A stretch of DNA of 64,000 bases from contig NZ_HE997627.1 of the NCBI RefSeq assembly GCF_000312385.1, positions 416,883 through 480,882 on the forward strand, given 5' to 3'. Shown here piece by piece: positions 28,339 through 36,295 of this stretch. Under the pieces are notes generated by a model that was not told the DNA's origin, made no database searches, and saw only the letters and a program-made list of their open reading frames with translations. Both the position numbers and the translations under genes were made by a program. Within the stretch, counting starts at the first letter, position 1. The number at the start of each line of letters is the position of its first letter. The stretch comes from Tsukamurella sp. 1534 (GTDB lineage: Bacteria; Actinomycetota; Actinomycetes; Mycobacteriales; Mycobacteriaceae).

Positions 28339-29894
28339 CCCCCGTTTCCGACGCCCTCGAATCCGTCTCCGCCGCTTCACGACTGAGCGCCGCACGCCGC
28401 TCGGCCGACCTGGAGGCGCTCGGCGCGGATCCGTCGGTGGACGTCCTGGTGATCGGCGGGGGCGTCACCGGTGCGGGCGTGGCGCTCGACACCGCGACCC
28501 GCGGCCTGACGGTGCTGCTCGCGGAGAAGCACGACCTGGCGTTCGGCACCAGCCGGTGGTCGTCGAAGCTGGTGCACGGCGGCCTCCGCTACCTCGCGTC
28601 CGGCGCCGTCGGCATCGCCTACGAGAGCGCCGTGGAGCGGAACGCGCTCCTGCGGGTCATCGCGCCGCACCTGACGCGTCCGCTCGCCCAGGTGGTGCCC
28701 CTCACGTCCGGCGTGTCCCGACGGGACGCCGCCCTCACCCGCGCCGGGTTCCTCGCGGGCGACGCGTTGCGCCGGGCCGCGGGGACACCGTCGTCGGTAC
28801 TGCGGCGCTCCGGCCGCATCTCCGCGGCCGACACGATCGCCATGGCGCCCACGGTCCGCCGAGACGGCCTTCGCGGGGGCCTGCTGAACTGGGACGGCCA
28901 GCTCACCGACGACGCCCGCCTCACCGTGGGCATCGCCCGGACGGCGGCCGCGCACGGCGCCACGATCCTCACCCGGTGCTCCGCGTCGCAGGTGACGGGT
29001 ACCGCCGCCACCCTCACCGACGAACTGACCGGGCATTCGATCACCGTGCGCGCCAAGGCCGTCGTCAACGCGACCGGCGTCTGGTCGGGCACCGTCGACC
29101 CCGCCGTGACACTGCGCCCCAGCCGGGGCACCCACCTGGTGTTCCGGCAGGAGAGTTTCCACGGGCTCACCGCCGGGCTCACGGTGCCCGTGCCGGACAC
29201 CTTCGGCCGCTACGTCTTCGCGCTCCCCCAGCCCGACGGGCGCGTGTACGTGGGGCTCACCGACGAGGAGGCCGGCGGCGAGATCCCCGACGTGCCCACC
29301 CCGTCGGAACAGGAGATCGACTTCCTGCTCGACACCGTGAACCTGGCCCTGGACGCCCCCCTCACCCGCGCCGACATCGCGGGATCGTTCGCCGGGCTCC
29401 GGCCCCTGCTGGATTCCGGCGGGGGCACCACCGCGGACGTCTCACGCAAGCACGCCGTGCTGACCCGCGAAGACGGCCTGGTCACGGTGGTGGGCGGCAA
29501 GCTCACCACGTACCGGAGGATGGCCGAGGACGCCGTCGACGCCGCCGCGAAGGCCTCGAGCCTGCTCACCGGCCCGTCCGTGACCCGGACGGTGCGGCTC
29601 GTGGGCGCGGCCGATCCGGCGACGCTGCGCACCGTGCCCGCCCCGGCGCGGCTGGTACGCGCCTACGGCACCGAGGCCGCCGTCATCGCCGAGATCGCCC
29701 GCCGGAACCCGGAACTCGCCGTTCCTGTGGCCGACGGGACGGAGGTCACGGGCGCCGAGCTGGTGTTCGGGGCGCTCGCCGAAGGCGCCGTCGACGCAGA
29801 GGACCTGCTGGAGCGCCGCACCCGGCTGGCCCTCGTCCCGCCGGTCGGGGACGCCGCCCGGCCCGCCGCGGAGGCCGCGTTCGCCGCCGACTGA
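28335..29894 (+). CDS. glpD: Glycerol-3-phosphate dehydrogenase, FAD-dependent (respiratory)
   Basis: Oxidises sn-glycerol-3-phosphate to dihydroxyacetone phosphate and passes electrons to quinone; peripheral on the cytoplasmic membrane. The N-terminal FAD motif is VLVIGGGVTGAGVALDTATRG (within residues about 36-57), with SRWSSKLVHGGLRYL next, a family hallmark. Later signatures include RPSRGTHLVF and VVGGKLTTYRRMAEDAVD, and the C-terminal GlpD cap domain completes 519 residues. GTG 28335 overlaps the TetR stop; the frame is open upstream only as a shadow. It ends 14 bp from the stop of the convergent COG0523 gene. Product DHAP would feed the divergent alkyl-DHAP synthase-like enzyme if that call holds. 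Confidence 0.94.
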   Translation: MTPVSDALESVSAASRLSAARRSADLEALGADPSVDVLVIGGGVTGAGVALDTATRGLTVLLAEKHDLAFGTSRWSSKLVHGGLRYLASGAVGIAYESAVERNALLRVIAPHLTRPLAQVVPLTSGVSRRDAALTRAGFLAGDALRRAAGTPSSVLRRSGRISAADTIAMAPTVRRDGLRGGLLNWDGQLTDDARLTVGIARTAAAHGATILTRCSASQVTGTAATLTDELTGHSITVRAKAVVNATGVWSGTVDPAVTLRPSRGTHLVFRQESFHGLTAGLTVPVPDTFGRYVFALPQPDGRVYVGLTDEEAGGEIPDVPTPSEQEIDFLLDTVNLALDAPLTRADIAGSFAGLRPLLDSGGGTTADVSRKHAVLTREDGLVTVVGGKLTTYRRMAEDAVDAAAKASSLLTGPSVTRTVRLVGAADPATLRTVPAPARLVRAYGTEAAVIAEIARRNPELAVPVADGTEVTGAELVFGALAEGAVDAEDLLERRTRLALVPPVGDAARPAAEAAFAAD

Positions 29895-29908
29895 GGCGGT
29901 CGCCGCAC

Positions 29909-31063
29909 TCAGTGGGTGTGGTCCGGAACGTTCCAGGCGGGCAACCGGTCCGGGTACCCGCGCCACGCCGCCGGCCCCTCGGCCACCTCGTGGTCGGTCA
30001 GTAGCGCACCGTCGAGCAGCGCGCGCAGGCGGTCCGCGTCCAGCCGCACGCCGATGAACACCAGCTCCTGCTGCGGCTCGCCCTGCACCTGCGCCCAGTA
30101 GGCCGCGGGTTCGATGGTGAGGTTCGGGCCGGCCTGCGACCACACCGCGACGAACTCGGGTCGGCTGGCGATCCAGCAGAATCCCTTGCTGCGCAGGATC
30201 GCCCGAACCTCGTCGAGCGCCTCGAGCAGCCGCTGCGGATGGAACGGCCGGTCCGCGCGGTACGGGAACGACGAGATGCCGTACTCCTCCGTCTCGGGCG
30301 TGTGGCCGCCGATCACCTCGTCGTCCCAGCCCGCGACCGAGGTCGCGGCCTCGTGGTCGAACAGGCCCGTGCCGACCACCTCCGCGAGCGGCACCCGGCC
30401 GTGGGACATCGGCGTCACGCGGGCCCGCGGGTTGAGCCGGCGCACGGCAGCCTCCACCGCGCCGCCCGCGGCCGCGGAGACCAGGTCGAGCTTGCTCAGC
30501 AGGACCACGTCGGCGAACTCCACCTGATCCACGAGCAGGTCGGCCACGGACCGGGCGTCCCCCTCGGCGGCGCCGAGCCCGCGCTGCGCGAGGGTGTTCC
30601 CGCGGGCGACCTCGCCGAGGAAGGTGCTCGCGTCCACCACGGTGACCATGGTGTCCAACGCCGCCAGATCACCGAGGCGCGTACCGTCCTCGAACCGCCA
30701 GTCGAACGCGGCGGCCACGGGCATGGGCTCCGAGATGCCCGTGGACTCGATCACGAGGTGGTCGAACCGGGGCCGCCCATCGGGCGTGCTCCGGCGAGCG
30801 ATGGCGCCGACGGCGTCCACGAGGTCCTCGCGGAGCGTGCAGCAGATGCAGCCGTTGCTGAGCTCGACGAGCTTCTCCTCGGTGCGGTCGAACCCGCCCA
30901 GGTCGACGAGTGCGGCGTCGACGTTGACCTCGCTCATGTCGTTGACGATCACCGCCACCCGCAGGCCTTCGCGGTTGGTCAGCAGGTGGTTGAGGAGCGT
31001 CGTCTTTCCGGCGCCGAGGAAGCCGGAGAGGACGGTGACGGGGAGAGGTGCGGCTGCAGTCAT
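29909..31063 (-). CDS. COG0523 GTP-binding metallochaperone (CobW/YciC/ZNG1 type)
   Basis: A 384-residue G3E GTPase that is expected to deliver zinc (or another metal) to client proteins. The P-loop is [13 protein letters not shown] near residues 13-25, the CxCC metal motif is [11 protein letters not shown], and the GTPase D-motif region includes [11 protein letters not shown]. The C-terminal CobW_C domain follows ([16 protein letters not shown]). Two in-frame ATGs exist, 31081 and 31063; neither has a good ribosome site. I favour 31063 because the palindrome at 31069-31083 would then lie just upstream as an operator. The gene lies 3' of the radical SAM gene on the same strand. Zinc role is inferred from the family and the Zur-like site. 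Confidence 0.88.
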   Translation of the reverse strand: MTAAAPLPVTVLSGFLGAGKTTLLNHLLTNREGLRVAVIVNDMSEVNVDAALVDLGGFDRTEEKLVELSNGCICCTLREDLVDAVGAIARRSTPDGRPRFDHLVIESTGISEPMPVAAAFDWRFEDGTRLGDLAALDTMVTVVDASTFLGEVARGNTLAQRGLGAAEGDARSVADLLVDQVEFADVVLLSKLDLVSAAAGGAVEAAVRRLNPRARVTPMSHGRVPLAEVVGTGLFDHEAATSVAGWDDEVIGGHTPETEEYGISSFPYRADRPFHPQRLLEALDEVRAILRSKGFCWIASRPEFVAVWSQAGPNLTIEPAAYWAQVQGEPQQELVFIGVRLDADRLRALLDGALLTDHEVAEGPAAWRGYPDRLPAWNVPDHTH

Positions 31064-31068
31064 AACGA

Positions 31069-31083
31069 TAATGGTAACCATTA
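31069..31083. promoter_or_regulatory. Zur-like palindrome at the COG0523 gene start
   Basis: Perfect 7-bp arms TAATGGT and ACCATTA around one central base, in an AT-rich patch within otherwise GC-rich DNA. Actinobacterial Zur boxes are AT-rich palindromes of the general form ATGANAATCAT; this is similar in shape but differs in the core. The gene it precedes is a zinc-chaperone homologue, which supports a zinc-responsive operator. A nickel- or cobalt-responsive regulator is an alternative. Confidence 0.5.
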
Positions 31084-31117
31084 CTGATATGCTGGGGAGC
31101 GTCGGGCCGGGGCTCCG

Positions 31118-32164
31118 TCAGAACAGGGCGGCCTGGAGATCCGGTGCCACGGCCCCGTCGACGCGCCGGGCGGGGCGCGGCGGGGGCTCCGCGTACGGGT
31201 CCTCCAGCCGCGTGAGCCCGTGCTCCTCGAGCAGCGGTGCGACGCGGGACCGCAGGTGGTTCCGGTACTCCGCCGACACCCGCCCCGTGCTGCCGTAGAG
31301 CTGCCGGTACCGGCGCACCAGCGCCGGATGGTGCTCGGCCAGCCAGGACAGGTACCAGCCGCGGTACCGTCCGGTGAGGTTGAGCGCCTGCACCGACGCC
31401 GTGGCCGCACCCGCCTCGGCGATCGCCGCGAACAGACCCCGCAGGGACGCCGCATCGTCGGTCAGATAGGGCACCACGGGCGCCACCATGACGTGGCAGT
31501 CGAATCCCGCCTCCGCGATCGACCGGATCAGTTCCAACCGTGCCGACGGTTTCGGCGCCCCCGGCTCGAGGGACGCCTGGAGGTCGGTGTCGAGCAGGGC
31601 CAGCGACACCGAGAGCTGCACGGGGACAGTGGTGGCCGCGGTCGCGAGCAGCGGCAGGTCGCGGCGCAGCAGGGTGCCCTTGGTGAGGATCGAGATGGGT
31701 GAGCCCGCCCCCGCGAGCGCCCCGATCACGCCCGGCATGAGGCGGTAGCGCCCCTCGGCCCGCTGATACGGGTCCGTGTTCGTTCCCAGCGCGACGGGGT
31801 CCCCGCGCCACGACGCGCGCCGCAGCTCCTTCTTCAGCACCGAGACCAGGTTCGTCTTCACCACGATCTGGGTGTCGAAGTCTCCCCCGGCGTCGAATTC
31901 GAGGTACTCGTGACTGGACCGGGCGAAGCAGTAGGTGCACGCGTGGGTGCAGCCCCGGTAGGGGTTGATCGTCCACGAGAACGGCATCGCCGAGGACTCC
32001 GGCAGCCTGTTCAGCGCGCTCTTGCACAGCACCTCGTGGAAGGTGATCCCCTCGAACTCCGGGGTCGTGACCGCTCGGCCGACACCTTCCATGCCCGGCA
32101 GCGCCCGGACGCCGGAAGTCGACACCGGCGCACCGTCGTTCAGAAGCTGACCATCCCATCGCAC
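31118..32164 (-). CDS. Rv2578c-family radical SAM protein
   Basis: A 348-residue radical S-adenosylmethionine enzyme of the SplB-like type. The cluster motif CxxxCxxC is YRGCTHACTYCFAR with C72, C76 and C79. Following strands are typical of the partial TIM barrel: IVVKTNLV, SPISILTKGTLLRRDL, VPVQLSVSLA. The family is widespread in actinobacteria and its reaction is unknown; it is related to spore photoproduct lyase, so a nucleic-acid lesion is one idea. The ATG at 32164 follows a palindrome resembling an SOS box with one extra spacer base. It is followed by the COG0523 gene after 54 bp, or 36 bp to the alternative start. Confidence 0.88.
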   Translation of the reverse strand: MRWDGQLLNDGAPVSTSGVRALPGMEGVGRAVTTPEFEGITFHEVLCKSALNRLPESSAMPFSWTINPYRGCTHACTYCFARSSHEYLEFDAGGDFDTQIVVKTNLVSVLKKELRRASWRGDPVALGTNTDPYQRAEGRYRLMPGVIGALAGAGSPISILTKGTLLRRDLPLLATAATTVPVQLSVSLALLDTDLQASLEPGAPKPSARLELIRSIAEAGFDCHVMVAPVVPYLTDDAASLRGLFAAIAEAGAATASVQALNLTGRYRGWYLSWLAEHHPALVRRYRQLYGSTGRVSAEYRNHLRSRVAPLLEEHGLTRLEDPYAEPPPRPARRVDGAVAPDLQAALF

Positions 32165-32171
32165 GACACCA

Positions 32172-32190
32172 GTCGAACACTTTGTTCGAC
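32172..32190. promoter_or_regulatory. LexA-like palindrome upstream of the radical SAM gene (5-nt spacer)
   Basis: Perfect arms GTCGAAC (32172-32178) and GTTCGAC (32184-32190) separated by ACTTT. The arms equal those of the actinobacterial SOS box, TCGAAC-N4-GTTCGA, but the spacer is 5 not 4. It begins 8 bp upstream of the radical SAM ATG. A second core, TTCGAA, sits at 32203-32208. LexA binding is uncertain because of the spacing; another regulator is possible. Confidence 0.4.
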
Positions 32191-32216
32191 TTCAGTCAAG
32201 CGTTCGAACGGCGCGC

Positions 32217-32909
32217 CTACCAGAGCGGGCGGCTGATCTCGTCCACCTCGTCCTCCGTGAACACCAGCTCCTCGCGGCCGCCCACCTCGCGCGCGATACC
32301 CGCCGCCCGGTACAGCGGCCGATCCCGCTTGGGCATCGACGTGGCCTGGGCGCGCGACTGTTCCGACATGACCCGGCCGATGTCGCGCACCTCGGGCAGC
32401 GGGTTCTTGTCCAGCGCCTCGGCGAGCCGCCGCATGGCCAGGATCGGCAGTTCCCGGCCGCGGACGCGGCCGCGCTGCGGCGCGCCGTACAGCGCGACCG
32501 GGACGCGCACCGTCGTCCTGCCGTGGACGATGCGCAGCGAGACCTGGGCGAGCCGGGCCACCTCGGCCACGAGGTCCACCTCGTCGGCATCCATGAGATT
32601 CACACGCTGCGTGCGCAGGGTGCGCCGGGTGACCACGCGGTGGTCGAGGATCACGCTGCGCCGCGCCACCCCGAGGTACCCGCCGACACCGGGGGCCGCG
32701 CCGGCCAGCAGGAGGACCGTGCCCCACACGGGACCGGCGACGACGGCGACGGCCACCGCGACCATGATGCTCACGACCAGTCCGGCGAGCAGAGCGCGCC
32801 GCACCTTGGGCAGGGTCATGCCCGGCGGGATGAGGTCGATGTCGACGGCGTCCTCCGCGCTCAGCTCCCGCGGATCGCGGGCGCCGGGCTCGGCAGGACT
32901 GGACGACAA
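32217..32909 (-). CDS. Uncharacterised membrane protein with two transmembrane segments
   Basis: A 230-residue protein I cannot assign. After a short acidic N-terminus, two hydrophobic segments (about residues 39-60 and 63-82; ALLAGLVVSIMVAVAVAVVA and TVLLLAGAAPGVGG) form a hairpin. The rest is a cytoplasmic-looking domain, with VILDHRVVTRRTLRTQRV and TVRVPVALYGAPQRGR, ending in an acidic tail. The arrangement recalls actinobacterial membrane proteins that carry a PH-like domain, without firm evidence. The likely start is TTG 32909, 4 nt after the hisS stop, with GGGG about 7 nt upstream; ATG 32819 is the alternative. It is the third gene of the MBL-hisS operon. Confidence 0.65.
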   Translation of the reverse strand: MSSSPAEPGARDPRELSAEDAVDIDLIPPGMTLPKVRRALLAGLVVSIMVAVAVAVVAGPVWGTVLLLAGAAPGVGGYLGVARRSVILDHRVVTRRTLRTQRVNLMDADEVDLVAEVARLAQVSLRIVHGRTTVRVPVALYGAPQRGRVRGRELPILAMRRLAEALDKNPLPEVRDIGRVMSEQSRAQATSMPKRDRPLYRAAGIAREVGGREELVFTEDEVDEISRPLW

Positions 32910-32913
32910 ACCT

Positions 32914-34233
32914 TTACCCCGCGCTTCCCACGACGGCGCTCCGCGCTCCGTCGTACTCTGCGGCGATCACGTCGGCCACCGTATCGATCGACACCGCCCG
33001 CTGCTCGCCCTTCGCCAGATCCTTCACCATGACGACGCCCTGTTCCAGCTCCGATTCACCCAGAATGAGGGCGAACCGGGCGCCGGAACGGTCGGCGCCC
33101 TTCATCGCGCCTTTCATCGCGCGATACCCGTAGGCCATGTCCGACGGTACGCCCGCGGCGCGCAGCCGCCCGAGAAGCGGGACCATCGTGTCGCGCGCCG
33201 CGTCGCCCAGCGGGACGCCGTAGGCGACGACCCGGGGCGCCGACGGCGCGCGCTTGCCCTCGGCGGCCAGCGCCAGCAGGGTGCGGTCCACGCCCAGCCC
33301 GAAGCCGACGCCCGTGACGCCCTCGCGGCCGCCCAGCTGTTCGACGAGGCCGTCGTAGCGGCCGCCGCCGCCGATGCCGGACTGCGCGCCGAGACCGTCG
33401 TGGACGAACTCGAAGCAGGTCTTGGTGTAGTAGTCGAGGCCGCGCACCAGCCGCGGGTTCACGACGTACGGCACGCCGAGCGCGTCGAGGTGGGCGAGAA
33501 CCTTCTCGAAGTGCTCCTTCGGCTCCGGGGTGAGGTTGTCGATCATCAACGGCGCGTCGGCCGTCATGGCGCGCACCTCGGGGCGCTTGTCGTCGAGCAC
33601 CCGCAGCGGGTTGATCTCCGCACGGCGGCGGGTCTCCTCGTCCAGGTCGAGCCCGAAGAGGAACTGCTGCAGCTTCTCCCGGTACTGCGGGCGGCAGCTC
33701 TCGTCGCCCAGGCTGGACACCTCGAGCCTGAAGCCGTCGAGGCCGACACTGCGGTACGCCCGGTCCGCGACGGCGATCACCTCGGCGTCGAGCGCCGGGT
33801 CGTCCACGCCGATCGCCTCGATCCCCACCTGCTGCAACTGGCGGTAGCGGCCCTCCTGGGGACGCTCGTAGCGGAAGAACGGCCCGGCGTACGCGGCCTT
33901 CACCGGCAGCTGGCCGCGATCGAGTCCGTGCTGCAGCACGGCGCGCACGACCCCCGCCGTGCCCTCGGGGCGCAGCGTGACCGAGCGGTCGCCGCGGTCG
34001 GCGAAGGTGTACATCTCCTTGGCCACGACGTCGGTCGACTCGCCGACGCCGCGTGCGAACAGCGCGGTGTCCTCGAAGATCGGCAACTCGACGTAGCCGT
34101 ACCCGGCCTCGGCGGTCGCGCGCAGCAGCGCGGAGCGCACCGCGAGGAAATCGGCGGAGCTGTTCTTCTCCCCCGACGGGACCGGGATGTAATCCGGGAT
34201 GCCCTTGGGAGCCTGGAAGCTACCGGCGCTCAC
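32914..34233 (-). CDS. hisS: Histidyl-tRNA synthetase
   Basis: Class II synthetase, 439 residues, charges tRNA-His. The N-terminal signature is [10 protein letters not shown] (residues 8-17). Motif 2 is [20 protein letters not shown] and the HisA boxes are [15 protein letters not shown] and [11 protein letters not shown]. The C-terminal anticodon-binding domain ends with [23 protein letters not shown] 34233 overlaps the stop of the upstream MBL hydrolase in GTGA. The trio MBL-hisS plus the divergent cyclophilin matches Rv2580c-Rv2582 in order. Confidence 0.96.
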   Translation of the reverse strand: MSAGSFQAPKGIPDYIPVPSGEKNSSADFLAVRSALLRATAEAGYGYVELPIFEDTALFARGVGESTDVVAKEMYTFADRGDRSVTLRPEGTAGVVRAVLQHGLDRGQLPVKAAYAGPFFRYERPQEGRYRQLQQVGIEAIGVDDPALDAEVIAVADRAYRSVGLDGFRLEVSSLGDESCRPQYREKLQQFLFGLDLDEETRRRAEINPLRVLDDKRPEVRAMTADAPLMIDNLTPEPKEHFEKVLAHLDALGVPYVVNPRLVRGLDYYTKTCFEFVHDGLGAQSGIGGGGRYDGLVEQLGGREGVTGVGFGLGVDRTLLALAAEGKRAPSAPRVVAYGVPLGDAARDTMVPLLGRLRAAGVPSDMAYGYRAMKGAMKGADRSGARFALILGESELEQGVVMVKDLAKGEQRAVSIDTVADVIAAEYDGARSAVVGSAG

Positions 34234-34967
34234 AGTCCGTATCGTCCTTTCCGCTCCGCGGGTGTGTCGGTACCCGTGAGCCCCTGCAGGAACGGGTTCG
34301 TCGCCCGCTCCCTGCCGATGGTGGTGGCCGGGCCGTGGCCCGGGAGGACGACGGTGTCGTCCGGGAGCGGCAGCAACTTCTCCGCGATCGAATCGAGCAA
34401 CTGATCGTGGCTGCCGCCGGGCAGATCGGTGCGCCCGATCGAGCCCTGGAACAGCACGTCACCGCCGAGCGCCACGAGCACCGGCTCGGCGTCCACCGGC
34501 TCGCCGGCGTCGTCGGCCTGCGCGACCTCGGTCGTGAACACGACCGAGCCCCGCGTGTGCCCGGGGGTGAGCTCCACGCCGAAGGTGATCCCGGCGAGGG
34601 TCACGGGTTCACCGTCGGCGAGCTCGACGACCTTCTGCGGTTCCACGAACACCTGGTCGCCGATCATCGCGCCCAGCGCGGCGCCGATGCCCACGGCCGG
34701 GTCCGCCAGCATCGGGCGGTCGTCGGGGTGGATGTGCACCGGGATGCCGAACTCGTCGGCGATCGGCTGCGCGGTCCAGGTGTGATCGAGGTGGCCGTGC
34801 GTGAGCAGCACCGCGACGGGGTTGAGGCGGTGCTCGGCGAGCAGCGCCTTGAGCGGTTCGACGGCGTCCTGACCGGGGTCGACGACCACGGCGTCGGCCC
34901 CGGGGCCGTCGGCGAGGACGTAGCAGTTGGTCTGGAAGACGCCTGCTGGGAATCCGGTGATGAGCAT
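34230..34967 (-). CDS. MBL-fold metallohydrolase (glyoxalase II-like)
   Basis: A 245-residue binuclear zinc hydrolase of the metallo-beta-lactamase fold. The metal motif [10 protein letters not shown] gives H57, H59, D61 and H62; the third His is in [12 protein letters not shown], the bridging Asp in [17 protein letters not shown], and the last His in [12 protein letters not shown]. This set matches hydroxyacylglutathione hydrolase-like enzymes, which in glutathione-free actinobacteria may act on mycothiol or other thioesters (inference). ATG 34967 is the first gene of the MBL-hisS-membrane-protein operon. It diverges from the cyclophilin gene across 107 bp that contain an inverted repeat just upstream of this ATG. 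Confidence 0.88.
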   Translation of the reverse strand: MLITGFPAGVFQTNCYVLADGPGADAVVVDPGQDAVEPLKALLAEHRLNPVAVLLTHGHLDHTWTAQPIADEFGIPVHIHPDDRPMLADPAVGIGAALGAMIGDQVFVEPQKVVELADGEPVTLAGITFGVELTPGHTRGSVVFTTEVAQADDAGEPVDAEPVLVALGGDVLFQGSIGRTDLPGGSHDQLLDSIAEKLLPLPDDTVVLPGHGPATTIGRERATNPFLQGLTGTDTPAERKGRYGL

Positions 34968-34978
34968 CGGACCATTGT

Positions 34979-34996
34979 GTCACCAGACCCGGTGAC
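34979..34996. promoter_or_regulatory. 6-bp inverted repeat in the MBL/cyclophilin divergent region
   Basis: GTCACC (34979-34984), six bases, GGTGAC (34991-34996). It lies 11 bp upstream of the MBL hydrolase ATG and 78 bp upstream of the cyclophilin GTG, so an operator for the minus-strand promoter or a leader hairpin are both possible. Confidence 0.35.
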
Positions 34997-35074
34997 GGCG
35001 TCTATCAGGTTTAGCTGGCAGACTTGCGGCGAGTCGTGCCCGCCGGATGTCGGTATTGAGGAGGTCGTCACACC

Positions 35075-36199
35075 GTGCCGAGCAATGAGGAGCGTCGCCA
35101 AGCCGCTCGCGAGAAACTCGCGAAGCAGAACGAGCGGCGGGAGTCCGATGCGCGCAGGCGCAAGATCAAGGCGGGCGCCATCGCCGGCGCCGTCGTGATC
35201 GCGCTGGTCGCCGCCGGTTGCTACATCTGGCTGCCCCAGGGGCCGCGCGGGCCGCTGCGCGTCGGCGCGGAGGACCGCTTCAAGGAGACGCACACGACGT
35301 GCGACTACGCGGACGCCAACCCGGTGGCGGATGCCCGCAAGAGCATCGACAGCCAGCCGAAGACGATCGCGGACAACCGCAAGCAGATCGAGGACCGCAT
35401 CGCCGCCCTGCCTCCGGACCAGAAGGAGGCGATGAAGGACCAGATCACGGCGGCCAACGAGCAGTTGGACGAGGCCGAGAAGGCCGCCGCGCTTCTGGCA
35501 CAGAAGCGTCCCGAGATCGACAAGCTGGAGGCGCTCAACAAGACCGTCGGTAAGCCGGACGGCAAGGACCTGCCGACCACCGGCACGATGTCCGGGACGA
35601 TCACCACGAACCAGGGCTCGATCGGCTACGAGCTCGACCGGTCCAAGGCGCCCTGCAACGTCGAGACCTTCGAGACGCTGATCCAGGCCAAGTACTTCGA
35701 CAACACCCCGTGCCACCGCGAGACCGCGAACAAGGGCGACGGCAAGACGTCCAAGGGGCTCTACGTGCTGCAGTGCGGCGATCCCACCGGCACGGGCGTC
35801 GGCGGGCCGGGCTGGCAGTCGCCGGACGAGACGCCCACCTTCCTCAAGGGCGACGACGCGCCCACGCAGCCCGGCCAGACCCCGTCGGTGATCTACCCCG
35901 CCGGCACGATCGCCGTGGCGAACTCGAACCAGCAGCCGAACCCGCAGTCGGGCCAGCCGGGCCGCTTCAACACCGGCGGTAGCCAGTTCTTCCTCGTCTA
36001 CCAGGACACCACCCTGCCGGCGAACTTCTCGGTGATCGGGAAGATGGACGACGCCGGCACCAAGGTGGTTCAGGAGATCGCCAAGAAGGGCATCACCTGG
36101 GTGCCCAACCCCAACGCCACGAAGCCCAAGCCGGGCCAGCCGGCGGAGGACGGTAAGCCGACGCAGCCGGTGAACATCACGTCGATGACGCTGGCGTAG
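35075..36199 (+). CDS. Membrane-anchored cyclophilin-type peptidyl-prolyl cis-trans isomerase
   Basis: A 374-residue exported PPIase. A basic cytoplasmic tail (residues 1-32) leads to one transmembrane segment (about 33-54, with C49 in an imperfect lipobox VAAGC). A Lys/Glu/Ala-rich helical stretch follows (about 95-150, possibly coiled coil), then the cyclophilin domain (about 165-360) with TFETLIQAKYFDNTPCHR, GGPGWQSPDE and GGSQFFLVYQDT. Some cyclophilin active-site positions are altered: the F-H-R loop is replaced by PCHRET and the FxxQ motif differs, so activity should be tested. GTG 35075 has GAGGAGG at 35059-35065. It ends before a strong hairpin terminator. Counterpart: Rv2582. Confidence 0.88.
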   Translation: MPSNEERRQAAREKLAKQNERRESDARRRKIKAGAIAGAVVIALVAAGCYIWLPQGPRGPLRVGAEDRFKETHTTCDYADANPVADARKSIDSQPKTIADNRKQIEDRIAALPPDQKEAMKDQITAANEQLDEAEKAAALLAQKRPEIDKLEALNKTVGKPDGKDLPTTGTMSGTITTNQGSIGYELDRSKAPCNVETFETLIQAKYFDNTPCHRETANKGDGKTSKGLYVLQCGDPTGTGVGGPGWQSPDETPTFLKGDDAPTQPGQTPSVIYPAGTIAVANSNQQPNPQSGQPGRFNTGGSQFFLVYQDTTLPANFSVIGKMDDAGTKVVQEIAKKGITWVPNPNATKPKPGQPAEDGKPTQPVNITSMTLA

Positions 36200-36215
36200 C
36201 TGCTCACCCCACGAC

Positions 36216-36243
36216 GAAGGGCCCCGCTCCGGCGGGGCCCTTC
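36216..36243. terminator. Strong bidirectional hairpin terminator between the cyclophilin and rel genes
   Basis: A perfect 12-bp stem (36216-36227 with 36232-36243) closed by a 4-base loop TCCG; the stem is GC-rich with an AAGGG/CCCTT base. It starts 17 bp after the cyclophilin stop and 53 bp past the convergent rel stop. The T-run is short (CTTCT), as is usual in high-GC actinobacteria. It can serve both strands. Confidence 0.85.
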
Positions 36244-36295
36244 TCGTGTCCGTGGTGTCGCGGTCGGGTGTCGCGGTCGAGTGTCGTCCCGCGCG

